64,000 nt of DNA, taken from the NCBI GenBank assembly GCA_964586785.1, contig CAZPHS010000004.1, positions 59,168 through 123,167 on the forward strand, read 5' to 3'. Every line of letters begins with the position of its first letter. Positions within the stretch are counted from its first letter, which is position 1. Positions 1 to 6,831 of this stretch are shown here, piece after piece. This stretch comes from SZUA-584 sp041656035. GTDB lineage: Bacteria; Bacillota; Clostridia; Christensenellales; SZUA-584. The notes beneath the pieces were generated by a model. It worked only from the letters and a program-made list of their open reading frames with translations, ran no database searches and was not told the DNA's origin. The position numbers and the translations under genes are program-made.

Positions 1-26
1 TCCGGATATGTCCGGCTCTCTCCACT

Positions 27-1487
27 TTAATCTAAAAAGCCTCCCAGCAGATATCTTTCCATACCGCCGCCGTTTTTGCCGCGCTTGCCGAAAGGCTCGC
101 GCATATCCGTACAGCCCGCGGCGGGCTCCAACTGCCTTCTTGAGCACCAGTAGCGAAGCGCGTCCGGACTGTGGGTTATATCGTGAGGTTCGGTTGAGGC
201 GTCCCCCGCCCGAAGCTTGTCATACCGCAGAAGGGGCAGACAGCGCAGCAAAGGCGCGCAGGTGGAAAAAATGACAAGACGGGGGCTCCCGCGCGAAACG
301 CTTAAATATTCTTTCACGTTAAGCCACCCGTCTATACGGCTGCTGCCGGCCTTTACAAGCGGCACGCCGTTTTGCGCGAATATCTCGGCGGCGCTGCGTC
401 CGGTATCCTGCCTGCGGTTCCACATATCCGGCGGCGCTATATATTCCTCCACATTCTCGCACTGCGATTTTTTTATAACCTCTGCCGCTTCGGACACGGT
501 CAAATCGGCGCGTTCTATGCTTCGGTAGCAATATGCCCGTCCGTCCTCGTCCACCGCGAACCAAAGCACCGCCAGCATATCAAGCCCGTAGTCAAGCGCG
601 GCGCTTTTTCTCCAGCCGGGAGGCAGCGCGAAAGGCTCCGTTACGTGCGCTTTTTCGCTAAACTCACTGAAAAACTGTCCGGCAAACACATTCCAGTCAC
701 CGTCAAGCCACGCGCGCCGCAGCATAGTCGGGAAGCTTTGTAGCTGCCTTATATAATCGGCTCCCCGCATGGCACGCTCGTGAAGGGCTGTTTTTGAAAG
801 CGTTCCGCCGTACTTTTTTTTAAGCTTGGCATACGTTTGCCTGTATCCCTCGTCGGACTCAAAAAGAGGCGCGTTATCATATACGCGCGCCTGTATAAAA
901 ACGTAATCGCGTCCGTTCTCGCCTCTCTTATAGTCCCTGTCTATAAAAAGCCGTTTTACCCACGCGTGACCTACGCCGCCCGGATTGCATGTTATATACG
1001 TGCGTTTTGGGTAGCCGCCGGTGCCCCTAACGCACGCGCAAAGCCAGGAAAACTGGTATTCCGTAAGCTGCGTCGCCTCATCTAAAAAGATTACGTCGTA
1101 TTCCTGCCCCTGGTATTGAAGCACGTCGCCCTCGTCGCTGCAATAACCAAGTTTTATGCGCGAACCCCAAGGAAAAGTAAACGCCTTCTCCCCCTCGTTA
1201 TATTTAGGCTGATAATGCGGCGGCAAATACGAATAAACGGCCTTAAGCCGTTTCGTATGGTTTTCGTGCAGCTCCGGAAATGTACGCCGCACTATAAGCA
1301 TCTGTATGCCGGGATAATAAAAAGCAAGGTACGTCGCTTTGGCGCGTATGGCGTGAGACTTTCCGCCTCCCTTTGCCCCGCCGTATCCTACAAACCGAGC
1401 ACTCGCCAAAAGAAAAGCCTCCTGCTTTTTGGTCGGCTTCCCAAAAGCGCGCAGCAATATATTGTCTAAACCCATATTTTTTATCAT
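27..1487 (-). CDS. phage terminase large subunit
   Basis: This is a DNA-packaging motor ATPase and nuclease of the TerL family, 486 residues, which looks full length. The Walker A motif GGAKGGGKS lies at residues 36-44 and the Walker B motif VIFLDEA at about 132-138, followed by a CNPGG coupling motif near 167. The C-terminal half has a nuclease-type Asp in ALDYG and a late SPDALRYW segment, as in terminase nuclease domains. The gene follows a ferredoxin and, further upstream, a terminase-small-subunit-like gene on the same strand. The ATG at 1485-1487 has no close SD site: the AAAGGAG upstream sits about 30 nt away, beyond a terminator-like hairpin. The ATG at 1473-1475 is an alternative start. 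Portal and capsid genes, if present, would lie left of the window. Confidence 0.9.
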   Translation of the reverse strand: MIKNMGLDNILLRAFGKPTKKQEAFLLASARFVGYGGAKGGGKSHAIRAKATYLAFYYPGIQMLIVRRTFPELHENHTKRLKAVYSYLPPHYQPKYNEGEKAFTFPWGSRIKLGYCSDEGDVLQYQGQEYDVIFLDEATQLTEYQFSWLCACVRGTGGYPKRTYITCNPGGVGHAWVKRLFIDRDYKRGENGRDYVFIQARVYDNAPLFESDEGYRQTYAKLKKKYGGTLSKTALHERAMRGADYIRQLQSFPTMLRRAWLDGDWNVFAGQFFSEFSEKAHVTEPFALPPGWRKSAALDYGLDMLAVLWFAVDEDGRAYCYRSIERADLTVSEAAEVIKKSQCENVEEYIAPPDMWNRRQDTGRSAAEIFAQNGVPLVKAGSSRIDGWLNVKEYLSVSRGSPRLVIFSTCAPLLRCLPLLRYDKLRAGDASTEPHDITHSPDALRYWCSRRQLEPAAGCTDMREPFGKRGKNGGGMERYLLGGFLD

Positions 1488-1489
1488 AT

Positions 1490-1513
1490 AAAAAAGCGCC
1501 CGTTTAAGGCGCT
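1490..1513 (-). terminator. intrinsic terminator after the ferredoxin gene
   Basis: On the minus strand a 6-bp GC-rich stem (AGCGCC/GGCGCT, 7-nt loop) is followed directly by six T. It lies between the ferredoxin stop codon and the terminase large subunit start, so transcription from upstream may be partly stopped here. Confidence 0.65.
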
Positions 1514-1529
1514 TGCACTCCTTTTATAA

Positions 1530-1721
1530 TTAATCCTCAATACGTATCACTTCCACCGGACAGCCCTCGGCTGCCTCGGCCGCGCTGTCTTCCGATTCTT
1601 TGGGTATCTGCTCCGTTATCGTTTCCGCGGGGCCGTCGTCTCCCATACGGAAAACCTCGGGGCATACGTCCGCGCATAACCCGCACAATATACACCCGTC
1701 CCTGTCTATTATCGCTCTCAT
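1530..1721 (-). CDS. small [4Fe-4S] ferredoxin
   Basis: This is a 63-residue single-cluster ferredoxin, a cytoplasmic electron carrier. Cys10, Cys13, Cys16 and the Cys54-Pro pair form the CxxCxxC...CP ligand set for one [4Fe-4S] cluster; Cys20 is extra. The protein is acidic, which is usual for the family. The start is supported by a strong SD (GGGGAGGGGAAGG) immediately upstream. It sits between a terminase-small-like gene and a terminase large subunit gene, an odd position for a redox carrier. Its partner enzyme is not visible nearby. Confidence 0.93.
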   Translation of the reverse strand: MRAIIDRDGCILCGLCADVCPEVFRMGDDGPAETITEQIPKESEDSAAEAAEGCPVEVIRIED

Positions 1722-1785
1722 ACCTTCCCCTCCCCTGCAGTCAAATTACTGGTAGTATTTCCTTTTGGCGTTTTGCTATTCACCG

Positions 1786-2226
1786 CTACCGCGCATATTT
1801 TTTTATACTTCCCAAATCAAAAGGAGGCATCGCGCGGGGACGGCAATCATCTCCCAATGCGCCCGTTATTTCAAGCTGTTTTAAACACAGCGAAGACGGT
1901 CTCTCGCTCTCCTCCCAATAGCGCTGAAGATGCAGCAAGCCCATTTGAGCGCACGCGGCAAGCCGCGGGTTGGGGACTGCGCAGCCAATATCCTCAATTC
2001 TAAAGTATCCTTCGCGCCAAAGATTAAGTCTTTCGCGCGTTATGCCAAGAGCGATGCACAAACCCGCGATACTGTATTTTCCCGCGTCGGCCGCGTCCTT
2101 AAGGTACGTATTAATCCGTTCGGCTATATTCTGTATATCAACGTCCCAAGCCCCGTTTGCCTCAATCGTGTAATCGGTTTTTTCCTTTAAGCGGATACCG
2201 CTTATCCGGCTGTTTTGCTTTGCCAT
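1786..2226 (-). CDS. terminase small subunit-like protein
   Basis: The protein has 146 residues from the ATG at 2226, which has the SD AAGGAG; the in-frame extension up to 2292 has no SD and was dropped. The central segment (about residues 45-75), with the YSIAGLCIALGI stretch and RERLNLWREG, reads like the helix-turn-helix of phage terminase small subunits that recognise the packaging site. This is a resemblance judged by eye rather than a clear motif. Its place two genes upstream of a TerL gene on the same strand supports the call. The alternative is another small DNA-binding phage protein. Confidence 0.6.
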   Translation of the reverse strand: MAKQNSRISGIRLKEKTDYTIEANGAWDVDIQNIAERINTYLKDAADAGKYSIAGLCIALGITRERLNLWREGYFRIEDIGCAVPNPRLAACAQMGLLHLQRYWEESERPSSLCLKQLEITGALGDDCRPRAMPPFDLGSIKKYAR

Positions 2227-2310
2227 ACAAGTCTCCTTAAAACACAATCGCTGATAAAAGCTTAAATCAAAAACAAACTCCGCATCGCTCAAAAAAACAA
2301 CGGGCTCTTG

Positions 2311-2339
2311 TTCTCACAAAAGCGCAAATATGGTATACT
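2311..2339 (+). promoter_or_regulatory. candidate sigma-A promoter for the kinase-like/hpt pair
   Basis: A good -10 (TATACT, 2334-2339) is preceded at 17 nt by a poor -35 (TTCTCA, 2311-2316). It lies 60 nt before the TTG start at 2401. Confidence 0.45.
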
Positions 2340-2400
2340 TATAACATGCTTTTTTGCAGCGCAATAAATCCGCGTCCGCGGATTACGGAAGGAAGCTTAT

Positions 2401-3333
2401 TTGTCAGTTATCACTATATCAAGGCAGCAATGCAGCTTTGGAAACGAAATAGCCGCCTCACTGGCTCAAAAACTCGGGTTTTCGCTTATAACTCATGAAA
2501 CGCTGCTTTCAGAATTTTTCGGGGACGCAAGCGCGCACGAGCGTCACATGCTCACCGAAAGCGCCAAATTCTATTTAACGGAGAAAAATACCGGCATTAC
2601 CTACTTGAGTCTTCTTATAAACAGGCTGCGCGAATACACGCAAAAAAACGATTGCGTTATGGTTGGGTTTGGCTCTCAGTCCATATTCGCCGGCGATAAA
2701 GACGCTTTGCACGTTAGGGTTTTCGCGCCCGACAATTTAAGATTAGAGCGGCTTAGGCGGCAGTACCGCGTATCCGAGCAACAAGCTTTAAAAATACTTG
2801 AAAAAACGGACAGGAAACAAAAAAGGTTTGTTTCCGCGCTGTTTGGCATATCCATAGCGGATGTCTCCCATTATCATATTATGCTCAACACCTGTATGCT
2901 TACCGTTGACGAGTGCGTAGCCGCCGTTATGGCCATGCACAGCCAGCGCGCCGTTATAGAGCGCATAGAAAACGAAACACAAAAGGGTGCGGCGCAGTGC
3001 CATCTTTCCGACGTCGCGCTGCTTAAAAACAAGTCCGAAGCAGAATTCGCCCGCCTTCTTGATATGTACCATATCGACTGGATTTACGAGCCTAAAACAT
3101 TTCCGGTGGAATGGGACGCTTCCGGAAACGTAACTTCCGCGTTCAGTCCGGATTTTTATCTGCCCAAGTTTGACACGTATATTGAACTGACAACTATGAA
3201 TCAAAAATATGTAACCGAAAAAAATAAAAAAGTTAAAAAGCTGCGCGAGCTTTATCCCGGCATCAATATAAAAATTGTTTATAAAAAAGATTTTCATTCC
3301 CTGCTCGGCCGCTTTTTTCCTAACGGAGAATAA
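2401..3333 (+). CDS. cytidylate kinase-like protein fused to a nuclease-fold-like C-terminal domain
   Basis: The protein has 310 residues, from a TTG start with a GGAAGG SD 7-8 nt upstream. Residues 1 to about 195 resemble the cytidylate kinase-like family: the N-terminal ISRQ motif is kept, but the glycine-rich loop has become CSFG, so nucleotide binding is uncertain. Residues about 210-310 form a second domain with YEPKTFPVEWD, SPDFYLP and YIELTTM motifs. These fit a PD-(D/E)XK-like fold in which the usual ExK is replaced by ELT. From memory this C-terminal module also occurs next to or fused with HPRT proteins, and here hpt starts 2 nt after the stop. The enzymatic role is not known. Confidence 0.75.
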   Translation: MSVITISRQQCSFGNEIAASLAQKLGFSLITHETLLSEFFGDASAHERHMLTESAKFYLTEKNTGITYLSLLINRLREYTQKNDCVMVGFGSQSIFAGDKDALHVRVFAPDNLRLERLRRQYRVSEQQALKILEKTDRKQKRFVSALFGISIADVSHYHIMLNTCMLTVDECVAAVMAMHSQRAVIERIENETQKGAAQCHLSDVALLKNKSEAEFARLLDMYHIDWIYEPKTFPVEWDASGNVTSAFSPDFYLPKFDTYIELTTMNQKYVTEKNKKVKKLRELYPGINIKIVYKKDFHSLLGRFFPNGE

Positions 3334-3335
3334 AT

Positions 3336-3866
3336 ATGAACAGGCCGTATTACAAAAAAATAGCGTTCACGGAGCTGCAGCTAAAATCCCGCGCCGTGGA
3401 ATTGGGCAATGATATATCAAAAGACTACGAAGGAAAAGAACTTGTTCTAATCGCGCTGCTAAAAGGTTCTCTTTATTTCTGCGCGGACTTAACACGCGCC
3501 ATTTCCGTACCTTTAATGATAGATTTTATGTCCATAGGCGTTTACGCCTCCAACCAGTCGGGCATTGTGCGCATAACCAAAGACCTGGACATAGACATAA
3601 CGGGCAAACACGTGCTGATAATAGAAGATATCGTCCGCACCGGCTTAACTTTAGGATACTTAGTGCAAAACCTTGAGGCGCGCCGGCCGGCAAGCGTTAA
3701 GGTATGCGCTTTATTTGTTAATCCAAACCAGCAGCTTATAGACGTGCCGCTTGCATATACGGGTTTTACCGTGGCAAACGAATGGCTTATGGGCTACGGC
3801 ATGGACGCGGGCGAAAAATGGCGCAACCTGCCATACGTTGTGGAAATCGAAAAAGGCATGAGCTGA
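3336..3866 (+). CDS. hpt: hypoxanthine phosphoribosyltransferase family protein
   Basis: This 176-residue type I phosphoribosyltransferase would convert hypoxanthine (or guanine) and PRPP to IMP (or GMP) in purine salvage. The pyrophosphate loop LLKGS is at 41-45, the PRPP loop EDIVRTGLTL at 97-106, and the C-terminal ANEWLMGYGMD/RNLPY segment matches HPRTs. Position 101, normally the catalytic-base Asp (EDxxDTG), is Arg here. The enzyme may therefore be altered or specialised. It is co-transcribed with, and almost touches, the kinase-like gene upstream. Confidence 0.88.
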   Translation: MNRPYYKKIAFTELQLKSRAVELGNDISKDYEGKELVLIALLKGSLYFCADLTRAISVPLMIDFMSIGVYASNQSGIVRITKDLDIDITGKHVLIIEDIVRTGLTLGYLVQNLEARRPASVKVCALFVNPNQQLIDVPLAYTGFTVANEWLMGYGMDAGEKWRNLPYVVEIEKGMS

Positions 3867-3874
3867 TTTTGCCG

Positions 3875-3904
3875 CCGCGCCGAATGCGCTCTTTCGCGCG
3901 GTTT
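3875..3904 (+). terminator. hairpin after hpt
   Basis: The stem CCGCGC/GCGCGG (15-nt loop) is followed by only three T. It starts 9 nt after the hpt stop, so it is a plausible but weak terminator. Confidence 0.45.
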
Positions 3905-4290
3905 GCGAAACTCATACAGTCTTATCCGTGATTATTTTTGGAATATAAAGAAGCTCCAGCGAACCCTCATTCAAGCGCTTGCCTTAGCGTCAACTCATTG
4001 TGCAAATTTTTCAAGCTTTCCGCCGCCGGCCCTGAATCTATCAAATCCATCTCTGCCGCGGCCTGCGCGTCCGTTTATGCTTTGGCCTTCGCCTCAGACA
4101 TCACTTTTGCGCATACCCGCTTTTAAGACTTCTTTTCAAAACCCTTGCCCGCGTGTCCGGCCTGCTCCAAGCTACATCGCCTAGCTTTCGCTCTGCTTTT
4201 GCCTGTCGCATTTGCCCACCGCACTAAAGTGCGTCGACTCTCCGCTAGAGGTTAGAAGCGCTCCCCTTCGGTATTCCCTGGAGCGTACGA
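3905..4290 (-). other. unidentified minus-strand transcript or decayed gene in a 705-base gap
   Basis: No intact gene was found between 3867 and 4571. The minus strand has its own good promoter (4293-4321). The expected 5' end starts with a hairpin (arms 4259-4264/4280-4285), and a second perfect hairpin is at 4220-4233. The minus strand is purine-rich, like coding strands in this window. Short open stretches (for example a 36-codon frame starting MRQAKAERK, then one ending ELTLRQALE) are separated by stops in different frames. It could be a structured RNA or a broken gene. It does not match the ends or core motifs of tmRNA, RNase P RNA or SRP RNA as I know them. Confidence 0.35.
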
Positions 4291-4292
4291 GT

Positions 4293-4321
4293 ACTATAAC
4301 ACATTGTATCTGCATACACAA
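4293..4321 (-). promoter_or_regulatory. sigma-A promoter facing into the 3.9-4.3 kb gap
   Basis: The -35 is TTGTGT (4316-4321) and the -10 is TATAGT (4293-4298), with an exact 17-nt spacer on the minus strand. It would start a transcript near 4286 with no recognisable gene downstream. Confidence 0.6.
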
Positions 4322-4490
4322 CCCTTAAAATCCGCCACAAAACGTCGATACGCGTCAACCTCGTACACAACGTCCCTAAAATCCCCTATTATCTTTCGCT
4401 ATCTGAAATCTTCGCTGTATTTCGCTGTTATCCATTATTATCTGTCACAATAAATAGAATTACGTATTTTTTATAAATTATAAAAAGGAA

Positions 4491-4518
4491 TTGGGCATAG
4501 CGGTTTAGAATATATAAT
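4491..4518 (+). promoter_or_regulatory. sigma-A promoter for the zinc-ribbon membrane protein
   Basis: The -35 is TTGGGC (4491-4496), the spacer 16 nt and the -10 a consensus TATAAT (4513-4518). The leader to the ATG at 4572 is about 45 nt and carries an AAGGAG SD. Confidence 0.7.
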
Positions 4519-4571
4519 ATGCGTATACGAATTTATCGATACGCGTTAATAAAATTTTAAGGAGAATACAT

Positions 4572-5057
4572 ATGCCAGGATACTATGGTTACTACAATCC
4601 GCTTGAGTCTATTAACACTATAATGTTGGTCTGTTTCATACTTTCGCTTATATCGGCGATAGTGCTTCTTGCGGCGTTCTTGCCCAAAAGCAAACAGAAC
4701 CGTTACTCCGGTTTTACGAAATCTGTTTATAACTTTTTAAACTTCCAATCTTTTTGGATCTCGCCCATAATAAAGCTGATGTACATGACGCTGGCCTTTA
4801 CTTTGGTGCTGTCGGGTCTTATCATTTTATTTATCTTGCCCCTTTACGGACTGATACTTTTGGTTGCCGGCATACTCATCCGTCTGTTTTTTGAGACAGG
4901 CTATATATTGTATGCCATACTCGATCAGCTTAAAATACTAAACGGCAAATCCACTGTACCAAAACCCTTTGCCGCCGCGCCCCCTATATGCCCTAATTGC
5001 GGAAAACCCGCAAACGCGGGCGAATCGTTTTGCAATGGCTGCGGCACAAAGATATAG
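4572..5057 (+). CDS. membrane protein with C-terminal zinc ribbon
   Basis: This 161-residue protein is of unrecognised function. Hydrophobic segments at about residues 14-38 and 65-118 predict three or four membrane helices. The tail ends in a CPNCGK...CNGCGTK zinc ribbon (about residues 138-161), which would bind one Zn(II) in the cytoplasm. The N-terminus is Tyr/Gly-rich. It has its own promoter and SD (AAGGAG). The next intact gene is also a zinc-ribbon protein, but a promoter and terminator separate them, so they are not clearly one operon. Confidence 0.8.
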   Translation: MPGYYGYYNPLESINTIMLVCFILSLISAIVLLAAFLPKSKQNRYSGFTKSVYNFLNFQSFWISPIIKLMYMTLAFTLVLSGLIILFILPLYGLILLVAGILIRLFFETGYILYAILDQLKILNGKSTVPKPFAAAPPICPNCGKPANAGESFCNGCGTKI

Positions 5058-5143
5058 TTTTTATATGATTTAAAGAGACGGCATAGATGTTTGTATATAA
5101 ATGCCGTATCTGCGCATAATAAAAATAAGAGGTGGAAAAGGAA

Positions 5144-5218
5144 ATGTTTTTACATGGACTTGACTTCTCGCACAGTAATCCGGATATAAATGATGCTTTG
5201 TTTAGTCCGGGCGACTGA
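5144..5218 (+). CDS. possible 24-residue peptide
   Basis: A short frame (MFLHGLDFSHS...FSPGD) starts 2-3 nt after a strong purine SD (GGAAAAGGA) and ends 33 nt before a textbook terminator at 5252. A 7-bp inverted repeat (ACGGCAT/ATGCCGT) lies upstream at about 5079-5109. SD plus terminator suggest a real small transcript. Coding is plausible but unproven; it could be a leader or regulatory RNA instead. It sits in the 424-base gap between the two zinc-ribbon genes. Confidence 0.35.
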   Translation: MFLHGLDFSHSNPDINDALFSPGD

Positions 5219-5251
5219 ATGCCTTCAAACGCTGTATGCTTTTGGAGGGAT

Positions 5252-5282
5252 AGAACGGGCCTGGCGCCCGTTCTGTTTTTTT
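5252..5282 (+). terminator. strong intrinsic terminator
   Basis: A perfect 9-bp stem (AGAACGGGC/GCCCGTTCT, 5-nt loop) is followed by G and seven T. It ends the 4572 transcript or a short transcript carrying the 24-residue frame. Confidence 0.85.
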
Positions 5283-5407
5283 GGCGTAAAATTACACCCA
5301 ACGCAGGGCAGCCCTCCTGACTTAAGCCCGTCATTTTCTTTATCAGCGGGTGAACCCGAGTTAAATGACCGCTACCAGCTACAACCATAAAAAACCACAA
5401 AAAAATA

Positions 5408-5437
5408 TTGACTAGTCCCCCGACTATATTGTATATA
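5408..5437 (+). promoter_or_regulatory. promoter for the 64-residue zinc-ribbon gene
   Basis: The -35 is TTGACT (5408-5413), the spacer 18 nt and the -10 TATATA (5432-5437). TATAGT at 5434-5439 is an alternative -10 with 20 nt. The -10 is covered by a perfect palindrome. Confidence 0.6.
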
Positions 5438-5439
5438 GT
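5423..5439. promoter_or_regulatory. palindromic operator over the -10
   Basis: ACTATAT-TGT-ATATAGT is a perfect 7-bp inverted repeat lying on the -10 of the promoter for the 5482 gene. This is the position expected for a repressor site. The regulator is not identified. Confidence 0.5.
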
Positions 5440-5481
5440 ATATAAGTCTACACTTATCCAAACAATTCAGGAGGTTTTTTT

Positions 5482-5676
5482 ATGGCACTTATTAAATGTC
5501 CCGAATGTAATAACGACATATCAAGTGAAGCTATCGCCTGTCCGCACTGCGGGAAAACGCTCGCAAAAGGAAAACACTGCCCGATGTGTTCTTCGTTCGA
5601 TGTGGGCAGGATCGGGGTTTCGTTTCAGAAATTCCCGAAAACATATAAATGCAAGACATGCGGGTATAAATGGTAA
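5482..5676 (+). CDS. small double zinc-ribbon protein
   Basis: The protein has 64 residues, with an AGGAGG SD upstream of the ATG. It has two Cys-pair modules: CPEC/CPHC near residues 6-24, and CPMC/CKTC near 34-60. This arrangement can hold two Zn(II) ions and is common in small cytoplasmic zinc-ribbon proteins of unknown role. It stands alone, with its own promoter, palindromic operator and a long terminator hairpin. Confidence 0.85.
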   Translation: MALIKCPECNNDISSEAIACPHCGKTLAKGKHCPMCSSFDVGRIGVSFQKFPKTYKCKTCGYKW

Positions 5677-5692
5677 ACTGTGTCAAGTATTA

Positions 5693-5730
5693 AACACTCC
5701 GGTGCAAAGGCCACTTTGCTCCGGAGTGTT
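5693..5730 (+). terminator. long terminator hairpin
   Basis: A 10-bp stem (AACACTCCGG/CCGGAGTGTT), a T-T mismatch and a further 6-bp stem (GCAAAG/CTTTGC) with loop GCCA are followed by a short T run. It separates the plus-strand zinc-ribbon gene from the convergent degV-like gene and could work in both directions. Confidence 0.75.
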
Positions 5731-5760
5731 TTATGCAAAGCTTCCGCTTTCCCGGCTTAA

Positions 5761-6591
5761 CTAAAACGCTATTATTATTCCGCCTTCGTTGGCGTACATG
5801 CCAGTTAATCCATGCGTCGGCGCAATAACAATATCCTTAAAACAATATTTTTCCTCTATAATTTCTATTAATCTGGCCGCCTTTTCCGCCGCGTTGCAAT
5901 GCGTTATTGCCAATATACGTTCTTTTGTGTCTTTATACACTTCTCCGATTGTGTCAGCCAGCTTTTTAATTGAGTTGTTTGAACCCCTTACCCTTGAAAA
6001 CAAGGCTATCTCTCCGTTTTCATCCCCTTTTAATATAGGCCGGATATTTAATACCTCCGCGATTATACCGGCGACCTTGCTCATCCTGCCGTTTTTTATC
6101 AGGTTTTCCAAGCTGTCAAGCACAAAAAAAGTCTTCATTTTGTCTATAAAATGTTCTATTTTATTTATTATATCCGCCTTTTCAATTCCGGCGTTTATCA
6201 GTTCCTTAAGCTTTTTAACTATAAGCAATTGCCCCGCCGAAGCGCTTTTCGAGTCAAACACATACGATTCGATTCCTTGCTCCAAAAGCATTCCTTTGGC
6301 TATATTGGCGCTGCCGTAGGAACCCGATAGCTTTGACGAAAGCGTAACAATAAAATTTATAACCCCTTTGCTGCACCTGTCGATAAAATCCTGCGGCGAA
6401 GGACAGGATGATTTAGGCTGGCCTTTATACTCATGCATTTGTGATAGAAAATCATCGGCGTCCAACGTATCGTTATCAACAAACGTTTTGTTCCCCAAAA
6501 TCATTGAAAGCGGCACTATTTCCACACCCAGCTCTTTCTTAAGCTCCAAGGTTACGTCACATCCGCTGTCCGCCACTATTTTATAATTCAT
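5761..6591 (-). CDS. DegV family fatty-acid-binding protein
   Basis: This 276-residue DegV protein belongs to a family that binds a fatty acyl chain and, as FakB, presents it to the kinase FakA. The N-terminal KIVADSGCDVT is the standard DegV start, and the SSKLSGSY segment near residue 85 and the NIRPIL segment also match. The start was placed at the ATG at 6591, which has an AGAGGGCGG SD; the longer frame to 6627 is unsupported. No fakA gene is visible, so the specific partner is unknown. It is monocistronic. Confidence 0.92.
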   Translation of the reverse strand: MNYKIVADSGCDVTLELKKELGVEIVPLSMILGNKTFVDNDTLDADDFLSQMHEYKGQPKSSCPSPQDFIDRCSKGVINFIVTLSSKLSGSYGSANIAKGMLLEQGIESYVFDSKSASAGQLLIVKKLKELINAGIEKADIINKIEHFIDKMKTFFVLDSLENLIKNGRMSKVAGIIAEVLNIRPILKGDENGEIALFSRVRGSNNSIKKLADTIGEVYKDTKERILAITHCNAAEKAARLIEIIEEKYCFKDIVIAPTHGLTGMYANEGGIIIAF

Positions 6592-6763
6592 TTTACCGCC
6601 CTCTTTTCGGTCATTTTTAAACATCATATATTATTATAAGCTAAATTGATACCTAAATAAAGCTATCATATTACAAGCGCTTAAATTGCCGTATTTTCGC
6701 CCCTGATTTACCGGCTTGCCCTGTTTAAACCGTATGCCGCTCTTTTAGCCGCAAAATACCTAT

Positions 6764-6795
6764 AAACCCCGCTTTCAATAACGAATGCGGGGTTT
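6764..6795 (-). terminator. terminator after ilvB
   Basis: The 9-bp stem AAACCCCGC/GCGGGGTTT lies 37 nt beyond the ilvB stop on the minus strand. The T run is short in that direction and longer in the other. Confidence 0.65.
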
Positions 6796-6831
6796 TTATA
6801 ATTTCAAATCAACAACTCAAAAAATACAATT

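Noticed and set aside
1..2400. Prophage attachment site or integrase at the right edge of the terminase block
   Set aside because: No integrase, tRNA gene or direct repeat could be read; the boundary of the element cannot be set from this window.
3903..4184. Plus-strand frames in the gap after hpt
   Set aside because: Pro/Leu/Ser-rich translations typical of the antisense of purine-rich sequence, without SD.
3905..4290. tmRNA, RNase P RNA or SRP RNA in the gap
   Set aside because: The conserved tRNA-like ends of tmRNA, the GAGGAAAGUCC-type core of RNase P RNA and the GGAAGCAGCC-type SRP loop are not seen.
5190..5390. 66-codon plus-strand frame between the zinc-ribbon genes
   Set aside because: It runs through the perfect terminator stem at 5252-5282 and lacks an SD.
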